Assembly (NCBI RefSeq): GCF_900090225.1
Contig: NZ_FMHY01000002.1
Coordinates: forward strand, 6,944,001-7,008,000
Source: Micromonospora eburnea
GTDB taxonomy: Bacteria > Actinomycetota > Actinomycetes > Mycobacteriales > Micromonosporaceae
Length of the DNA: 64,000 bases
Direction of reading: 5' to 3'
How positions within the stretch are numbered: the first letter of the stretch is position 1; each line of letters begins with the position of its first letter. Of the stretch, positions 8,140 through 16,984 are shown in pieces. The notes below the pieces were generated by a model. It was not told the DNA's origin. It made no database searches and saw only the letters and a list, made by a program, of their open reading frames with translations. Both the position numbers and the translations under genes were made by a program.

Positions 8140-8574
8140 GTGATTCCACCGTCGCCCCCGGCCCGGCAGTGGCGGGTGCCGGGCGCCCTGCCAGCGGCCA
8201 AGCTGCTCGGAGTGGTCGTCCTGGTCGCCCTGGGTCTGCTCTTCACCGACGGTGACCGGGTCCGGCTCGTGCTCGCCGGGCTGGCCGCCGCCGGGCTCGC
8301 CGGCTGGGCCCTGCGTGACCTGGTCGCGCCGGTCCGGCTGGCCGTCGACGCCGAGGGGATCGCCGTGCGCCAGGGCTTCGCCGGCTGGCGGCGGCTGCCC
8401 TGGCCGGCCGTGGAGGCGGTCCGGGTGGAACGGCGTACCCGGCGCGGGCTCACCGCCGAGACGCTGGAGATCGACGCGGGCGACTCGCTGCACCTGTTCG
8501 GCCGGTACGACCTGGACGCGCCGCTGGAGGAGGTCGCCGACGCGCTGCACGCCGCCCGTTCCACCGCCGGCTGA
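8140..8574 (+). CDS. small membrane protein with PH-like domain
   Basis: A 144-residue protein. Two hydrophobic segments (LLGVVVLVALGLLF and LVLAGLAAAGLAGWAL, about residues 19-58) form a membrane hairpin. After that comes a PH-like strand pattern (VRLAVDAEGIAVRQGFAGWRRLPWPAVEAVRVERR), typical of actinobacterial PH-domain membrane proteins of unknown role. The GTG at 8140 is preceded by GGGG; it starts where coding bias begins, and the open frame further upstream is antisense to the thiolase. No partner gene nearby identifies a pathway. Confidence 0.75.
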   Translation: MIPPSPPARQWRVPGALPAAKLLGVVVLVALGLLFTDGDRVRLVLAGLAAAGLAGWALRDLVAPVRLAVDAEGIAVRQGFAGWRRLPWPAVEAVRVERRTRRGLTAETLEIDAGDSLHLFGRYDLDAPLEEVADALHAARSTAG

Positions 8575-8660
8575 CGGTCACGACGCCGGGCCAGCGGGCC
8601 GGCGGGTGGCGCCGGCGCCGGTCGGCCGGCCAGGGGACCCGGCCGCCTCGACCCCACCGC

Positions 8661-9608
8661 TCAGCCGAGCAGCATCCCGGTCCGGACCAGGACCAGCCCG
8701 AGCAGCGCCACCACCAGGATCGCCCCGCCCGCCGCCTGGAACATGGTCCGCCGCATCCGCGGGGCGTACGCCAGGACCAGAGCCATCAACGCGCCGACGG
8801 CCAGGCCGCCCAGGTGGCCGGCGACGGAGATGCGCGGCACGGTGAAGGTGAAGATCAGGTTGATCACCAGGATCGGCACGATCGCCGAGGTGTCCCGGCC
8901 CAGCCGGCGCATGATCACGAAGATCGCGGCGAACAGGCCGAAGATGGCGGTCGACGCTCCGGCCGAGGTCTGGTTAGGCGCGCTGAACAGGTAGACCGCG
9001 ACGTTGCCGCCGATTCCGGCGATCAGATAGAGCGCGAGAAAGCGCAGCGGCCCGAGCACCGACTCCAGGCTCCGACCGAGCACCCAGAGCGCCCACATGT
9101 TGAGCAGCAGGTGTACCAGGCCGAAGTGCAGGAACATCGCGGTGACGAGTCGATACCACTCGCCGGCGGCGACGCCGTGGGCCGGCCCGAAGGGGACGTA
9201 CGAGGCGTAGCCGAGCACCCCGCCCCATCGGGTCAGCGGGGTGGAGTCGCCGAGCAGGCCGCCCAGGCCAGAGCCGCCGGCGACCGCGGTCCCACTCCGG
9301 GCCGAGGCGAGGGAGAGGACCATCACCAGCACGTTCAGCGCGATCAGGGTCTTTGTGACGTAGCCCTCGCGGCCGGCGGCACCGCCACCGAAGGCGGTAC
9401 GCGCCGGCCGCACGCTACGGCGTCCCTCGTTGACGCACTCCGGGCACTGGTGCCCGACCGAGGCGTCCCGCATGCACTCAGGGCAGATCGGCCGGTCGCA
9501 ACGGGTGCACCGGACGTACGTCTCCCGGTCGGGGTGCCGGTAGCAGACCGGAGTGGTCGGCACCGGCCCGCCGGTGGCGTCACCTGCCTGCCCGGAGCGC
9601 TCAGTCAT
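8661..9608 (-). CDS. rhomboid family intramembrane serine protease with N-terminal zinc ribbon
   Basis: Rhomboid protease of 315 residues. The N-terminus is a B-box-like zinc ribbon (Cys34, Cys37, Cys42, Cys45, Cys55, Cys58). Six or more membrane helices follow. Catalytic Ser219 lies in GASTAIFG and His265 in SVAGHLGG; the HFGLVHLLLNMWAL segment (161-174) carries the oxyanion His and Asn. It should cleave transmembrane substrates within the membrane. It lies just downstream of the cyclophilin gene on the same strand with a 25-base gap, an arrangement common in actinobacteria (from memory). Substrate unknown. Confidence 0.95.
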   Translation of the reverse strand: MTERSGQAGDATGGPVPTTPVCYRHPDRETYVRCTRCDRPICPECMRDASVGHQCPECVNEGRRSVRPARTAFGGGAAGREGYVTKTLIALNVLVMVLSLASARSGTAVAGGSGLGGLLGDSTPLTRWGGVLGYASYVPFGPAHGVAAGEWYRLVTAMFLHFGLVHLLLNMWALWVLGRSLESVLGPLRFLALYLIAGIGGNVAVYLFSAPNQTSAGASTAIFGLFAAIFVIMRRLGRDTSAIVPILVINLIFTFTVPRISVAGHLGGLAVGALMALVLAYAPRMRRTMFQAAGGAILVVALLGLVLVRTGMLLG

Positions 9609-9633
9609 GCGAGCAAAGGTACCCGCCGCTCGC

Positions 9634-10164
9634 TCACGCCTGCTTCTGCTCGATCTCGACGCGCTCGATGACCACGTCCTGGAGCGGCCGGTCGCTCGGG
9701 CCGGTGGGGGTGTTCGCGATCGAGTCGACCACCTTCGCGGACTCCTCGTCGGCCACCTGGCCGAAGATCGTGTGCCGGTTGTTCAGGTGCGGGGTCGGCG
9801 AGACCGTGATGAAGAACTGCGAACCGTTGGTGCCCGGCCCGGCGTTCGCCATGGCCAGCAGGTACGGCCGGTCGAAGCGCAGGTCCGGGTGGAACTCGTC
9901 GGCGAACTTGTAGCCCGGGCCGCCGCGGCCGGTGCCGGTCGGGTCACCCATCTGGATCATGAAGCCGCTGATCACGCGGTGCGAGATGGTGCCGTCGTAG
10001 TACGGCCCGCTGCCCGGCTGGCCGGTGCGCGGGTCGATGTATTCCCGGGTGCCCTCGGCCAGCTCGACAAAGTTCCGGACGGTCTTGGGCGCGTGGTTCG
10101 GGAAGAGCTCCAGCCGGATCGGGCCGGCGTTGGTGTGCAAGGTGGCGTAGACAGCCTCGGCCAC
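9634..10164 (-). CDS. ppiA: peptidyl-prolyl cis-trans isomerase, cyclophilin type
   Basis: Single-domain cytoplasmic cyclophilin of 176 residues. Key segments: HTNAGPIRLELFPNHAPKTV, GTISHRVISGFMIQMGDPTGTG with the catalytic Arg and Phe-x-x-Gln, ANAGPGTNGSQFFIT, and HLNNRHTIFGQV. It catalyses proline isomerisation during protein folding. The ATG at 10164 gives MAEAVYATLHTNAG, the usual actinobacterial start. The rhomboid gene follows closely on the same strand and a DUF5324-like gene diverges to the right. Confidence 0.95.
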   Translation of the reverse strand: MAEAVYATLHTNAGPIRLELFPNHAPKTVRNFVELAEGTREYIDPRTGQPGSGPYYDGTISHRVISGFMIQMGDPTGTGRGGPGYKFADEFHPDLRFDRPYLLAMANAGPGTNGSQFFITVSPTPHLNNRHTIFGQVADEESAKVVDSIANTPTGPSDRPLQDVVIERVEIEQKQA

Positions 10165-10282
10165 GGGTACTCCTCACTTGTCGGTCAGTTCCATGCGGAT
10201 CCTCCCATGTGCCCGATCTGGCCATGCGAAGGCATCCGAAGGTGGAGGATGACGAAGGAACAACTCGCCAGGAGGTGGGACC

Positions 10283-11050
10283 GTGTTTGGAATCGGGCGG
10301 CGTAGAACCCAGGGGCAGCTCGCGAAGGCGGAGCTGAACCAGGGCATCGGTCACCTGAGGCAGGCCGCGACGCATGCGGCGAAGGGTGCCGGCGCCACGG
10401 TCGGCCCGCGGGTCCAGGCAGCCCGGGGTGCCGTTGCGCCCACCGCGATCATGGTCCGGGATCGGGCGTCGAGCGGGCTCGCCTCGGGGGTCGCGGCGCT
10501 CGCGCCGCTGATCCTGGCCATGCGCGAGGCCCAGGCCGAGGCCGCGGGCAAATCGACGACCGCCGGCCGGAAGGCCGCCGCGAAACAGGCAGCGGTGAGC
10601 CGGAAGGCGAAGGCCAGGAACCTCAAGGCCGCCAGGAAGAAGCAGAAGCGGAACTCGGCGGGCCGGATGGTCGGCCTGCTGGCCGCCGGCACCGTCGCCG
10701 GGCTGGCCGGTGCGGTGGCCATGCGCCGCCGCCGCGAGCAGCAGGAGTGGGCCGAGTACGACCCGACCGGCCGGCTGGCGCCGATGCACGAGGACGTCGA
10801 CACCATCGTGGTGGAGACGCCAGACCCGAGCGCGAAGGTGACCCAGGCCACCGGCGCCGGCAGCTCGGCGGTGGCCGGGGGCGGCAGCGCCGCCACCGCC
10901 ACGTCCGGCAGCCAACCGGTGATCAAGCCGACGGACAAGGTGCCCTCGGTCGCCGAGGGTGCCCGGGACACCTCCGGCCGCCCGGCGGTCGACGTCAGCA
11001 AGGCGCTGAACAACGGGAAGAACACCACCAAGACCAGCGGTCGCCGCTGA
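10283..11050 (+). CDS. DUF5324-like protein, Ala/Lys-rich with one membrane helix
   Basis: A 255-residue protein of low complexity. The N-terminal half is rich in Ala, Gln and basic residues (GIGHLRQAATHAAKGAG and a KKQKRNSAGR run), followed by one hydrophobic helix MVGLLAAGTVAGLAGAVAM (about 133-151) and a Ser/Thr/Gly-rich tail. Proteins of this type sit next to the cyclophilin gene in other actinomycetes and are classed as DUF5324 (recollection). GTG 10283 is preceded by AGGAGGTGGG at a good distance. Role unknown; the basic N-terminal part could contact nucleic acid or membrane. Confidence 0.7.
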   Translation: MFGIGRRRTQGQLAKAELNQGIGHLRQAATHAAKGAGATVGPRVQAARGAVAPTAIMVRDRASSGLASGVAALAPLILAMREAQAEAAGKSTTAGRKAAAKQAAVSRKAKARNLKAARKKQKRNSAGRMVGLLAAGTVAGLAGAVAMRRRREQQEWAEYDPTGRLAPMHEDVDTIVVETPDPSAKVTQATGAGSSAVAGGGSAATATSGSQPVIKPTDKVPSVAEGARDTSGRPAVDVSKALNNGKNTTKTSGRR

Positions 11051-11067
11051 GGCCACCGGGCCCGGAA

Positions 11068-11104
11068 AGCGCCGGCACGTGGGAATGCCCCCACGGCCGG
11101 CGCT
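11068..11104. terminator. stem-loop terminator between convergent genes
   Basis: AGCGCCGGCACGTGGG (11068-11083) pairs with CCCACGGCCGGCGCT (11090-11104) with a single bulged A and a 6-base loop. It is followed on the plus strand by CCCGTTT. It lies between the stop codons of the DUF5324-like gene and corA and could serve both. Confidence 0.8.
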
Positions 11105-11139
11105 CCCGTTTGGCGAGCACGCGCCGCCAGGAACGACGG

Positions 11140-12288
11140 CTACAGCCAGCCGTTGCGCCGGAACCACCGGTAGAGGGCCAGTGAGATGGCGAGCATGACC
11201 GCCAGCACGACCGGATAGCCGTACGTCATCTTCGTCTCGGGCATGATGTCGAAGTTCATGCCGTAGATGCCGGCGATCGCGGTCCACACCGCGCCGATCG
11301 CGGCCCACGCGGCGATCTTGCGCATGTCGTTGTTCTGGTCGACGGTGACCTGGGCCAGCCGCGCCTGCAGGATCGAGTTGAGCAGGTCGTCGTACGAGTT
11401 GACCTGCTCGACGGTCCGGCTCAGGTGGTCCTGCACGTCCCGGAAGTAGCGCCGTACCTCCTGCGGCACCTCCCGGTTGACCTGCGAGGTGAGGGTGAGC
11501 AGCGGGCGCTGAAGGGGTGCCACCGCCCGCTTGAACTCGACCAGCTCCCGCTTCATCTGGTAGATCCGCTGGATCCGGCCGCTGCCCTGCCGGTCGAAGA
11601 CGTCGGCCTCCAGCACGTCGAGGTCGTCCTCCAGCCGGTCGGCGACCTCCAGGTAGAGGTCCACCACCCGGTCGGTGATCGCGTACGCGACCGCCCACGG
11701 GCCGTGCCCCAGCAGCTCCCGCTTCGCCTCCAGGTCGGCCCGGACCGGCGAGAGCCGGCAGGCGTCCCCGTGCCGGACGCTGATCAGGAAGTTCGGCCCG
11801 ATGAAGAGCATCACCTGACCGGTCTCCACCACCTCGGAGTTCTCGGTCAGCTCGGTGTGCTCGCAGTAGCGGGCGGTCCGGAGCACCAGGAAGGCCACGT
11901 CCCCGAAGCGCTCCAGCTTGGGTCGCTGCTCGGCCTTGACCGCGTCCTCCACGGCCAGCTCGTGCAGGCCGAAGGTGGCGGCGATCTCGGTCATCTCGTC
12001 CAGCCCCGGCTCGTGCAGACCGAGCCAGACGAAGGCGTTCCGCCGCCGGCCGGCCGCCGCCAGGGCGTCGGCGTAGTGCCACTCGCCGGACTGGCGCTCG
12101 CCGTCGACGTACAGGCCGCAGTCGACGACCCCGCTCCGGCCGGGGCCGGTCGGCTCGGGCGTACCCGGGGAGCCGTCGGCGTTGAGGATGCGGGACATGG
12201 CGCGTACCGGTGCCGCCCAGGCCCGTGGCCTGAGCACCCGGCTGCCGTTCTGCCCAACGGTGCGATCGCGTGCCACCCGGTCCGTCAT
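11140..12288 (-). CDS. corA: CorA family magnesium/cobalt transporter
   Basis: CorA channel subunit of 382 residues, acting as a pentamer in the membrane. The long cytoplasmic N-domain (VWLGLHEPGLDEM, then HELAVEDAVKAEQRPKLERF) leads to the stalk helix and two C-terminal membrane helices. The selectivity signature YGMNF has GMN at 343-345, and the basic tail RWFRRNGWL is typical. Mg2+ is the default substrate; Co2+ or Ni2+ are possible. The ATG at 12288 has GGAGGGGG upstream, favouring it over the ATG at 12198. Confidence 0.93.
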   Translation of the reverse strand: MTDRVARDRTVGQNGSRVLRPRAWAAPVRAMSRILNADGSPGTPEPTGPGRSGVVDCGLYVDGERQSGEWHYADALAAAGRRRNAFVWLGLHEPGLDEMTEIAATFGLHELAVEDAVKAEQRPKLERFGDVAFLVLRTARYCEHTELTENSEVVETGQVMLFIGPNFLISVRHGDACRLSPVRADLEAKRELLGHGPWAVAYAITDRVVDLYLEVADRLEDDLDVLEADVFDRQGSGRIQRIYQMKRELVEFKRAVAPLQRPLLTLTSQVNREVPQEVRRYFRDVQDHLSRTVEQVNSYDDLLNSILQARLAQVTVDQNNDMRKIAAWAAIGAVWTAIAGIYGMNFDIMPETKMTYGYPVVLAVMLAISLALYRWFRRNGWL

Positions 12289-12671
12289 CTCGCCCCCTCC
12301 CCACGATGCTGCGGCTTGCAGGTTACGCCGATCGGGGCGAATCGCAGCGCGAGCGAGCGGCGGAAGACGGCGGCGCGGACGACATCCGTACGGGCGACGG
12401 CGGCACGGCCACCACCCGTCCGGGCGGCGTACGGGGTGGCGCCGGGCGGGCCGGCCGCGTCAGGGGGGTGAGGGGCGACACGGCCCACCCGGCACCATTT
12501 GGGGGCGGGAATTGTGCTGCGCGCGCCGGCGGCCCCGCCGGGGGCTCCCCGGACGGCGGACTCCGTCACCAGGGAGGCGAACGGCGCTCGCAGCATTGTG
12601 AGCCGCCGGCCGGCCCAGCGGGAGAGCTAAGCCGGCCGGCATCGCACTACTGTCGGAAATCCGACAGAAAT
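12289..12671. other. intergenic region with no recognised gene
   Basis: A 383-base gap between corA and the upstream aminotransferase gene. Short open frames on both strands have low-complexity products and no convincing start sites. The gap presumably holds the corA promoter. The only clear structure is the palindrome at 12650-12667. Confidence 0.6.
12650..12667. promoter_or_regulatory. perfect 8+8 palindrome after the aminotransferase stop codon
   Basis: CTGTCGGAAATCCGACAG: 8-base arms around AA. It begins 5 bases beyond the aminotransferase stop codon. A 2-base centre makes it a poor hairpin terminator and a better dimeric operator, possibly for the downstream corA transcript. Binding protein unknown. 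Confidence 0.4.
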
Positions 12672-13766
12672 CTAGCCCCGAACGGCGGCCATCGCCTCGG
12701 CCAGCCGCCGGACGCCCTCGTCGATCCGGTCCGCGGTCACCGCGGAGAACGCCAGCCGCAGCGCGTGCCGGCCGCCGTCCACCAGGAAGTCGCTGCCCTT
12801 GACCACCGCGACGCCACGCTCCGCGGCGGCCGGGGCGAGCCGGTCCACCTCGACGTCCTCCGGCAGCTCCACCCAGAGGAAGTAGCCACCGTCCGGCTCG
12901 ACGAACCGGGCCTCGGGGATGTGCCGGCGCAGCGACTCGGCGAGCACCGCGGCCCGCTCGCCGAGGGCGGTACGCACGGTGTGGATGGACCGCTCGATGT
13001 CCCCGGAGACACAGAACTGGTGCACGATCGCCTCGGAGACCATGCCGGGCGAGATGTAGAGGCTGGTCGCCTTCTTGGCGATCGCGGCGATCAACTCGGC
13101 CGGACCGACCAGGTAGCCGACCCGGACGCCCGGGCAGACCGTCTTGGTGAAGCTGGAGGCGTGCACCACCACACCCCGGGTGTCCATCGACAGCATCGAC
13201 GGCAGCGGCTCACCCCGGAACCGGATGTCCGCGTACGGGTCGTCCTCGAAGATGGTGAAGCCGTACTCGGCCGCGAGGTCGAGCAGCTCCCGGCGCTTCT
13301 CCAGGGACAGGGTCACGCCGGCCGGGTTCTGGTAGTTCGGGATGACGTGGGCCAGCCGCGGCCGGACCCCCGACTCCAGCAGCTTGCGCAGCTCGGCGGT
13401 GTCCAGACCGTCCGGCTGGATCGTCACGCCGTGGATCTCACCGCCCATCTGCTGGAGGTTGAGCAGGGTCCGGTCGTACGTCGGGCGCTCGACCACCACC
13501 GCGTCGCCCCGACGGACCAGGTGATCGAAGAGGAAGGCGTCGGCCTGGAGGGAACCGTTGGTGATCAGCACCTGGTCGGCCTCGACACCGTGCTTCTCCG
13601 CGATCCACCTACGCAGGGGCGGGTAGCCGACGGCGGTGCCGTACGCCGTGATCCCGGTGGGATCGGCATCGAAGGCGCGGACGGCGGCGGCCTTGAGCCC
13701 CTCGACATCGACGATGTCCAGCGAGGGAGCGCCACGGGCGAAGGAGATCAGCTGCTCGGCGGTCAT
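12672..13766 (-). CDS. PLP-dependent aminotransferase, 2-aminoadipate/MocR-type fold class I
   Basis: Fold type I aminotransferase of 364 residues. ARGAPSLDIVDVEGL opens the fold, TAYGTAVGYPPLRRWIA binds cofactor and substrate, and IPNYQNPAGVTLS has the conserved Asn147. FEDDPYADIRFRG holds the pyridine-binding acidic pair and SSFTKTVCPGVRVGYL the Schiff-base Lys208. It resembles LysN-type 2-aminoadipate or broad aromatic/branched transaminases. No N-terminal DNA-binding domain is present, so this is an enzyme and not a MocR regulator. ATG 13766 (MTAEQLISFARG) is the family start. Substrate undetermined. Confidence 0.88.
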   Translation of the reverse strand: MTAEQLISFARGAPSLDIVDVEGLKAAAVRAFDADPTGITAYGTAVGYPPLRRWIAEKHGVEADQVLITNGSLQADAFLFDHLVRRGDAVVVERPTYDRTLLNLQQMGGEIHGVTIQPDGLDTAELRKLLESGVRPRLAHVIPNYQNPAGVTLSLEKRRELLDLAAEYGFTIFEDDPYADIRFRGEPLPSMLSMDTRGVVVHASSFTKTVCPGVRVGYLVGPAELIAAIAKKATSLYISPGMVSEAIVHQFCVSGDIERSIHTVRTALGERAAVLAESLRRHIPEARFVEPDGGYFLWVELPEDVEVDRLAPAAAERGVAVVKGSDFLVDGGRHALRLAFSAVTADRIDEGVRRLAEAMAAVRG

Positions 13767-13984
13767 GCGCACGAGCCTAGGGCCTGGTCCGGCCGGTCCG
13801 ACCAACATACACGCGAAGTTCAACATGCGGGCGGTCGATCCGCCCAACCGGGCCCACGGAGATCCACCGATGATCCACCTTCCGCCCGCCGGCTGTCCGC
13901 CTTCCGACGGATGCTGGCGCCGCGAACACCGGCCGCCGAAGGATTACGGGTCGCGGGGGACCCAGCAGACAGGTGGTGAGGCAC

Positions 13985-14866
13985 ATGGCCCAGGACCGGA
14001 CCAGCCAGCCTGACGACCAGGCCTTCGCGGAGTGGCTGGCCGGACGCGCGGGCGCGGCGCTGACCGCGCTGCGGGACCAGCAGGGCTTCGCCGACCCGGC
14101 CGCGCTCAAGGACGCCGGCGACCGCCGGTCGCACCACCTGCTCACGACCGCGCTGGCCCGCTGGCGGCCGGCGGACGCGGTCCTCTCCGAGGAGCAGGTC
14201 GACGCGCGGCGGGCCTGGTCGGCCGGGGAACGCGCGGCCCGACTCGACGCGGAACGGGTCTGGATCATCGATCCGCTCGACGGCACCCGGGAGTTCTCCG
14301 AGGCCGGCCGGACGGACTGGGCGGTGCACGTGGCGCTCTGGCGACGCTCGGCCGGCCCGGACGGTGCTCTGGTCGCGGGCGCGGTCGGCCTGCCGGCTCG
14401 CACCACACTGGACGGCGGCCAGCTCGTCCTCGGCACCGGCTGCCCGCCCCCGCCGGCGGCGGACGGCCCGATCCGGATCGCGGTCAGTCGCAGCCGCCCG
14501 CCGGCCTTCGTCGGCGAACTGGTCCGGCTGCTCGGCGCCCAGGCGGTGCCGATGGGTTCCGCCGGGGTGAAGGTGTGCGCGGTGGTGACCGGCGAGGTCG
14601 ACGCGTACGTCCACGCGGGCGGCCAGTACGAGTGGGACAGTGCCGCCCCGGTCGCGGTGGCCCTGGGCGCCGGGATGTACGCCTCCCGGATCGACGGCTC
14701 GCCGCTGCGCTACAACCGGTCCGACCCGCGCCTGCCCGACCTGCTGGTCTGCCGCCCGGACCTGGCCGACCAACTGCTCCACGCCATCTCCCGGACCGGA
14801 GTCGAGATGCCCGCTCCGGCCGTCGCCGACAGCCCTGGCCAGCCGTTCGGCCGAGTGTCACGGTGA
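13985..14866 (+). CDS. cysQ: 3'(2'),5'-bisphosphate nucleotidase, CysQ-like inositol monophosphatase family
   Basis: Metal-dependent phosphatase of 293 residues. The first metal motif is degraded to LSEEQVD, and the core motif IDPLDGTREF is intact (DPLDGT at 96-101). The later GQYEWDSAAPVAVALGAG holds the third metal site. The TREF variant after DPLDGT is characteristic of the CysQ/PAP-phosphatase branch, which removes toxic 3'-phosphoadenosine 5'-phosphate formed in sulfate assimilation; inositol or histidinol phosphate remain alternatives. ATG 13985 follows AGGTGGTGAGG. The NUDIX gene starts 46 bases downstream, possibly in one operon. Confidence 0.82.
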   Translation: MAQDRTSQPDDQAFAEWLAGRAGAALTALRDQQGFADPAALKDAGDRRSHHLLTTALARWRPADAVLSEEQVDARRAWSAGERAARLDAERVWIIDPLDGTREFSEAGRTDWAVHVALWRRSAGPDGALVAGAVGLPARTTLDGGQLVLGTGCPPPPAADGPIRIAVSRSRPPAFVGELVRLLGAQAVPMGSAGVKVCAVVTGEVDAYVHAGGQYEWDSAAPVAVALGAGMYASRIDGSPLRYNRSDPRLPDLLVCRPDLADQLLHAISRTGVEMPAPAVADSPGQPFGRVSR

Positions 14867-14912
14867 GCACCACCCGCTGCCGGAAACCGCTTCGGCTCGC
14901 TACTGTCGTGGC

Positions 14913-15362
14913 GTGCCCACCGAGCCCCTCCGCTGCGCCGGCGCGCTGATCGTGGACGACGACGGCCGCCTCTTCTTCCAGCGCCGGTCCCCCGAGCGGC
15001 GCCTCTTCCCGAACTGCTGGGACATCGTCGGCGGCCACCTCGAACCGGGCGAGGGGGTCGAGGACGCGCTGCGCCGCGAGGTCACCGAGGAGACCGGCTG
15101 GACCGTCTCGCACGTGCTCGGCCAGGTCGGTGAATACCGATACACCGGCGACGACGGGCTGGACCGGGTGGAGACCGACTTCCTGGTCCGGGTCGACGGC
15201 GACCTCGCCCGACCTCGGCTGGAGGCGGGCAAGCACACCGAGTTCCGCTGGCTCGGCGAGGAGGACGTGGCGCTGCTGGACGAGCACCGCGACGTCAACA
15301 ACGGGCTGATCCGGCGGATCGCCGAGGAGGCCTTCGCCGCCCTGCACTCGATCGGTCGGTGA
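14913..15362 (+). CDS. NUDIX hydrolase
   Basis: A 149-residue NUDIX protein. The full box occupies residues 41-63: it opens GHLEPGE and closes REVTEETGW, with all metal-binding glutamates present. Preceding strands CAGALIVDDDGRLFFQRRS form the beta sheet. It hydrolyses a nucleoside diphosphate linked to another moiety; the CDP- or sugar-nucleotide substrate cannot be told from sequence. GTG 14913 is chosen because the open frame before it is the tail of cysQ in another register. Its TGA overlaps the GTG of the next gene. Confidence 0.88.
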   Translation: MPTEPLRCAGALIVDDDGRLFFQRRSPERRLFPNCWDIVGGHLEPGEGVEDALRREVTEETGWTVSHVLGQVGEYRYTGDDGLDRVETDFLVRVDGDLARPRLEAGKHTEFRWLGEEDVALLDEHRDVNNGLIRRIAEEAFAALHSIGR

Positions 15363-16171
15363 GCGATCCGGCCGTTCCGGGTCGCGGCGCGGCCGCCGAC
15401 GTGCCGAGCCGGAATGTCGAACGGGTCGAGCTGCCGCCGCACCGGTTCGCCGGGCTGGTCGCCCCGGCGGTCGACCGGGCCTTCGCCGCCGGCATGCTCG
15501 CCGGCCGGGACGACGCCGCCGAACTGAGTTCACGGTACGGCGGCCCGGCGGCCAGCGGTTTCCTGGTGGAGTTCCGCACCCGGCTCGCCACCCCGGGCGG
15601 GACGGTGAGCGGTCCCGGCCTCGCCGCGTTGACCCGCTACCGGGACCCGGCCACCTGTCAACGCACCCTCGACAAGCAGGTCGCGTACGGGATGCTCCAG
15701 CGCGTGCCCGACGGCGGCTGCTGCGCCACCGATCGCGGGCTCGCCTTCCTCGGCGAGCTCTGGCAGGTGCACGCCAGGGCGACCGAGGAGCTGTGGGCCG
15801 GGCACGACGACCGGGTGACCCGGCTGGTTTCGGCGCTCGGCCGGGTGCTGGCGTACGCCCTGGTGCTGGCCGAGTCGGACGAGCCCGGCGCGTTCGCCGC
15901 GATGGCCCCGCCACACGAGCCGGAGGGCAGCCCGCCCGGCGTGCTGCTGCTCAACCGGCTGGACACGTTGCGCCACCACCGGGCGGACGCGCACGCGGCG
16001 GCGTGGACCGCCGCGGGGCACACCGCGACCAGCGTCGCCGCGCTGCCTCCCGGGCCGGAACGGCTGGCCATCGAGCAGGAGACCGACCGGCGGGCCGCCG
16101 GCCCGTACGCGGTGCTGAGCGCCGAGGAGCGGCTGGTGATGCTGGCGGACCTCGCCGCCCTGCCGGGCTGA
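15359..16171 (+). CDS. hypothetical protein, possible winged-helix domain
   Basis: A 270-residue soluble protein I cannot assign to a family with confidence. The first half has the look of a winged helix (GPGLAALTRYRDPATCQRTLDKQVAYGMLQRVPDGGCCATDRGLAFL), including a plausible wing before TDRG. The second half is helical and Ala/Glu-rich with LLLNRLDTLRHHRADAHAAAW, which could be a sensing or dimerisation domain. The GTG at 15359 overlaps the NUDIX stop codon, implying translational coupling. It may act with the NUDIX protein or sense its product; this is inference from coupling alone. Confidence 0.65.
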   Translation: MSDPAVPGRGAAADVPSRNVERVELPPHRFAGLVAPAVDRAFAAGMLAGRDDAAELSSRYGGPAASGFLVEFRTRLATPGGTVSGPGLAALTRYRDPATCQRTLDKQVAYGMLQRVPDGGCCATDRGLAFLGELWQVHARATEELWAGHDDRVTRLVSALGRVLAYALVLAESDEPGAFAAMAPPHEPEGSPPGVLLLNRLDTLRHHRADAHAAAWTAAGHTATSVAALPPGPERLAIEQETDRRAAGPYAVLSAEERLVMLADLAALPG

Positions 16172-16252
16172 ACGAAGGTTGGCGGCGGTCGGTCGGCCGC
16201 GCGGAGCTATCCTCCCCGGATGAACTCGGGTCGAACGAAGGATGATGGCCGC

Positions 16253-16984
16253 ATGATCGGTATGGTGCTCGCCGCCGGCGCCGGGCGACGGCTGCGTCCC
16301 TACACCGACACCCTGCCCAAGGCCCTGGTGCCGGTCGACGGGGAGACCACCATCCTCGATATCGCGCTGCGCAACCTCGCCGAGGTCGGGCTGACCGAGA
16401 TCGTCATCGTGGTCGGCTACGCCGCGGACGCGGTCCGGCAGCGCCAGGCGACGCTGGAGCGGAAGTACGGCGTCACGATCACCCTGGTGCACAACGACCG
16501 GGCCGAGGAGTGGAACAACGCGTACTCGCTCTGGCTGGCCCGGGAGTACTTCTCCCGCGGGGTGCTGCTGGTCAACGGCGACACCGTGCACCCGGTGAGC
16601 GTGGAGAAGACGCTGCTGGCCGAGCGCGGCCCGGGCATCCTGCTGGCCATCGACAACATCAAGCCGCTGGCCGAGGAGGAGATGAAGACCACCTTCGACG
16701 CCGCCGGCCAGCTCACCCGGATCACCAAGCTGATGGACCCGGGCGAGGCGTACGGGGAGTACATCGGCGCGACGCTGATCGAGCCGCAGGTGGCCGACGC
16801 GCTCGCCGACGCGCTGGAGACGACCTGGCGGCGCGACCCGAACCTCTACTACGAGGACGGCTACCAGGAGTTCGCCGACCGGGGCGGCGAGGTGCGGGCG
16901 GCGCCGATCGGTGACGTCTCCTGGGTGGAGGTCGACAACCACGCCGACCTGGCCCGGGCGCGGGAGATCGCGTGCCGCTACTAG
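16253..16984 (+). CDS. LicC/IPCT-like cytidylyltransferase (sugar- or polyol-phosphate)
   Basis: Nucleotidyltransferase of about 243 residues. MIGMVLAAGAGRRLRPYTD (1-19) is the NTP loop and LPKALVPV holds the catalytic Lys23. EEWNNAYSLWLARE (85-98) closely resembles the LicC and inositol-phosphate cytidylyltransferase signature, and LLVNGDTVHP supplies the metal aspartate. It should activate a phosphorylated alcohol as its CDP derivative. ATG 16253 has AAGGA ten bases upstream; ATG 16220 would add 11 atypical residues. It overlaps the dehydrogenase gene by 13 bases, which in turn overlaps a CDP-alcohol transferase. Together they look like a pathway that makes, activates and transfers a glycerol-1-phosphate-type group. 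Confidence 0.82.
   Translation: MIGMVLAAGAGRRLRPYTDTLPKALVPVDGETTILDIALRNLAEVGLTEIVIVVGYAADAVRQRQATLERKYGVTITLVHNDRAEEWNNAYSLWLAREYFSRGVLLVNGDTVHPVSVEKTLLAERGPGILLAIDNIKPLAEEEMKTTFDAAGQLTRITKLMDPGEAYGEYIGATLIEPQVADALADALETTWRRDPNLYYEDGYQEFADRGGEVRAAPIGDVSWVEVDNHADLARAREIACRY

Noticed and set aside
9944..12304. A very long minus-strand open frame over ppiA, the DUF5324-like gene and corA
   Set aside because: Antisense or out-of-frame shadow with repetitive Arg/Pro/Gly translation; real genes with clear motifs explain the same DNA.
12285..12596. Possible 103-codon gene upstream of corA
   Set aside because: No ribosome binding site, no recognisable fold, strongly overlaps the corA start region.
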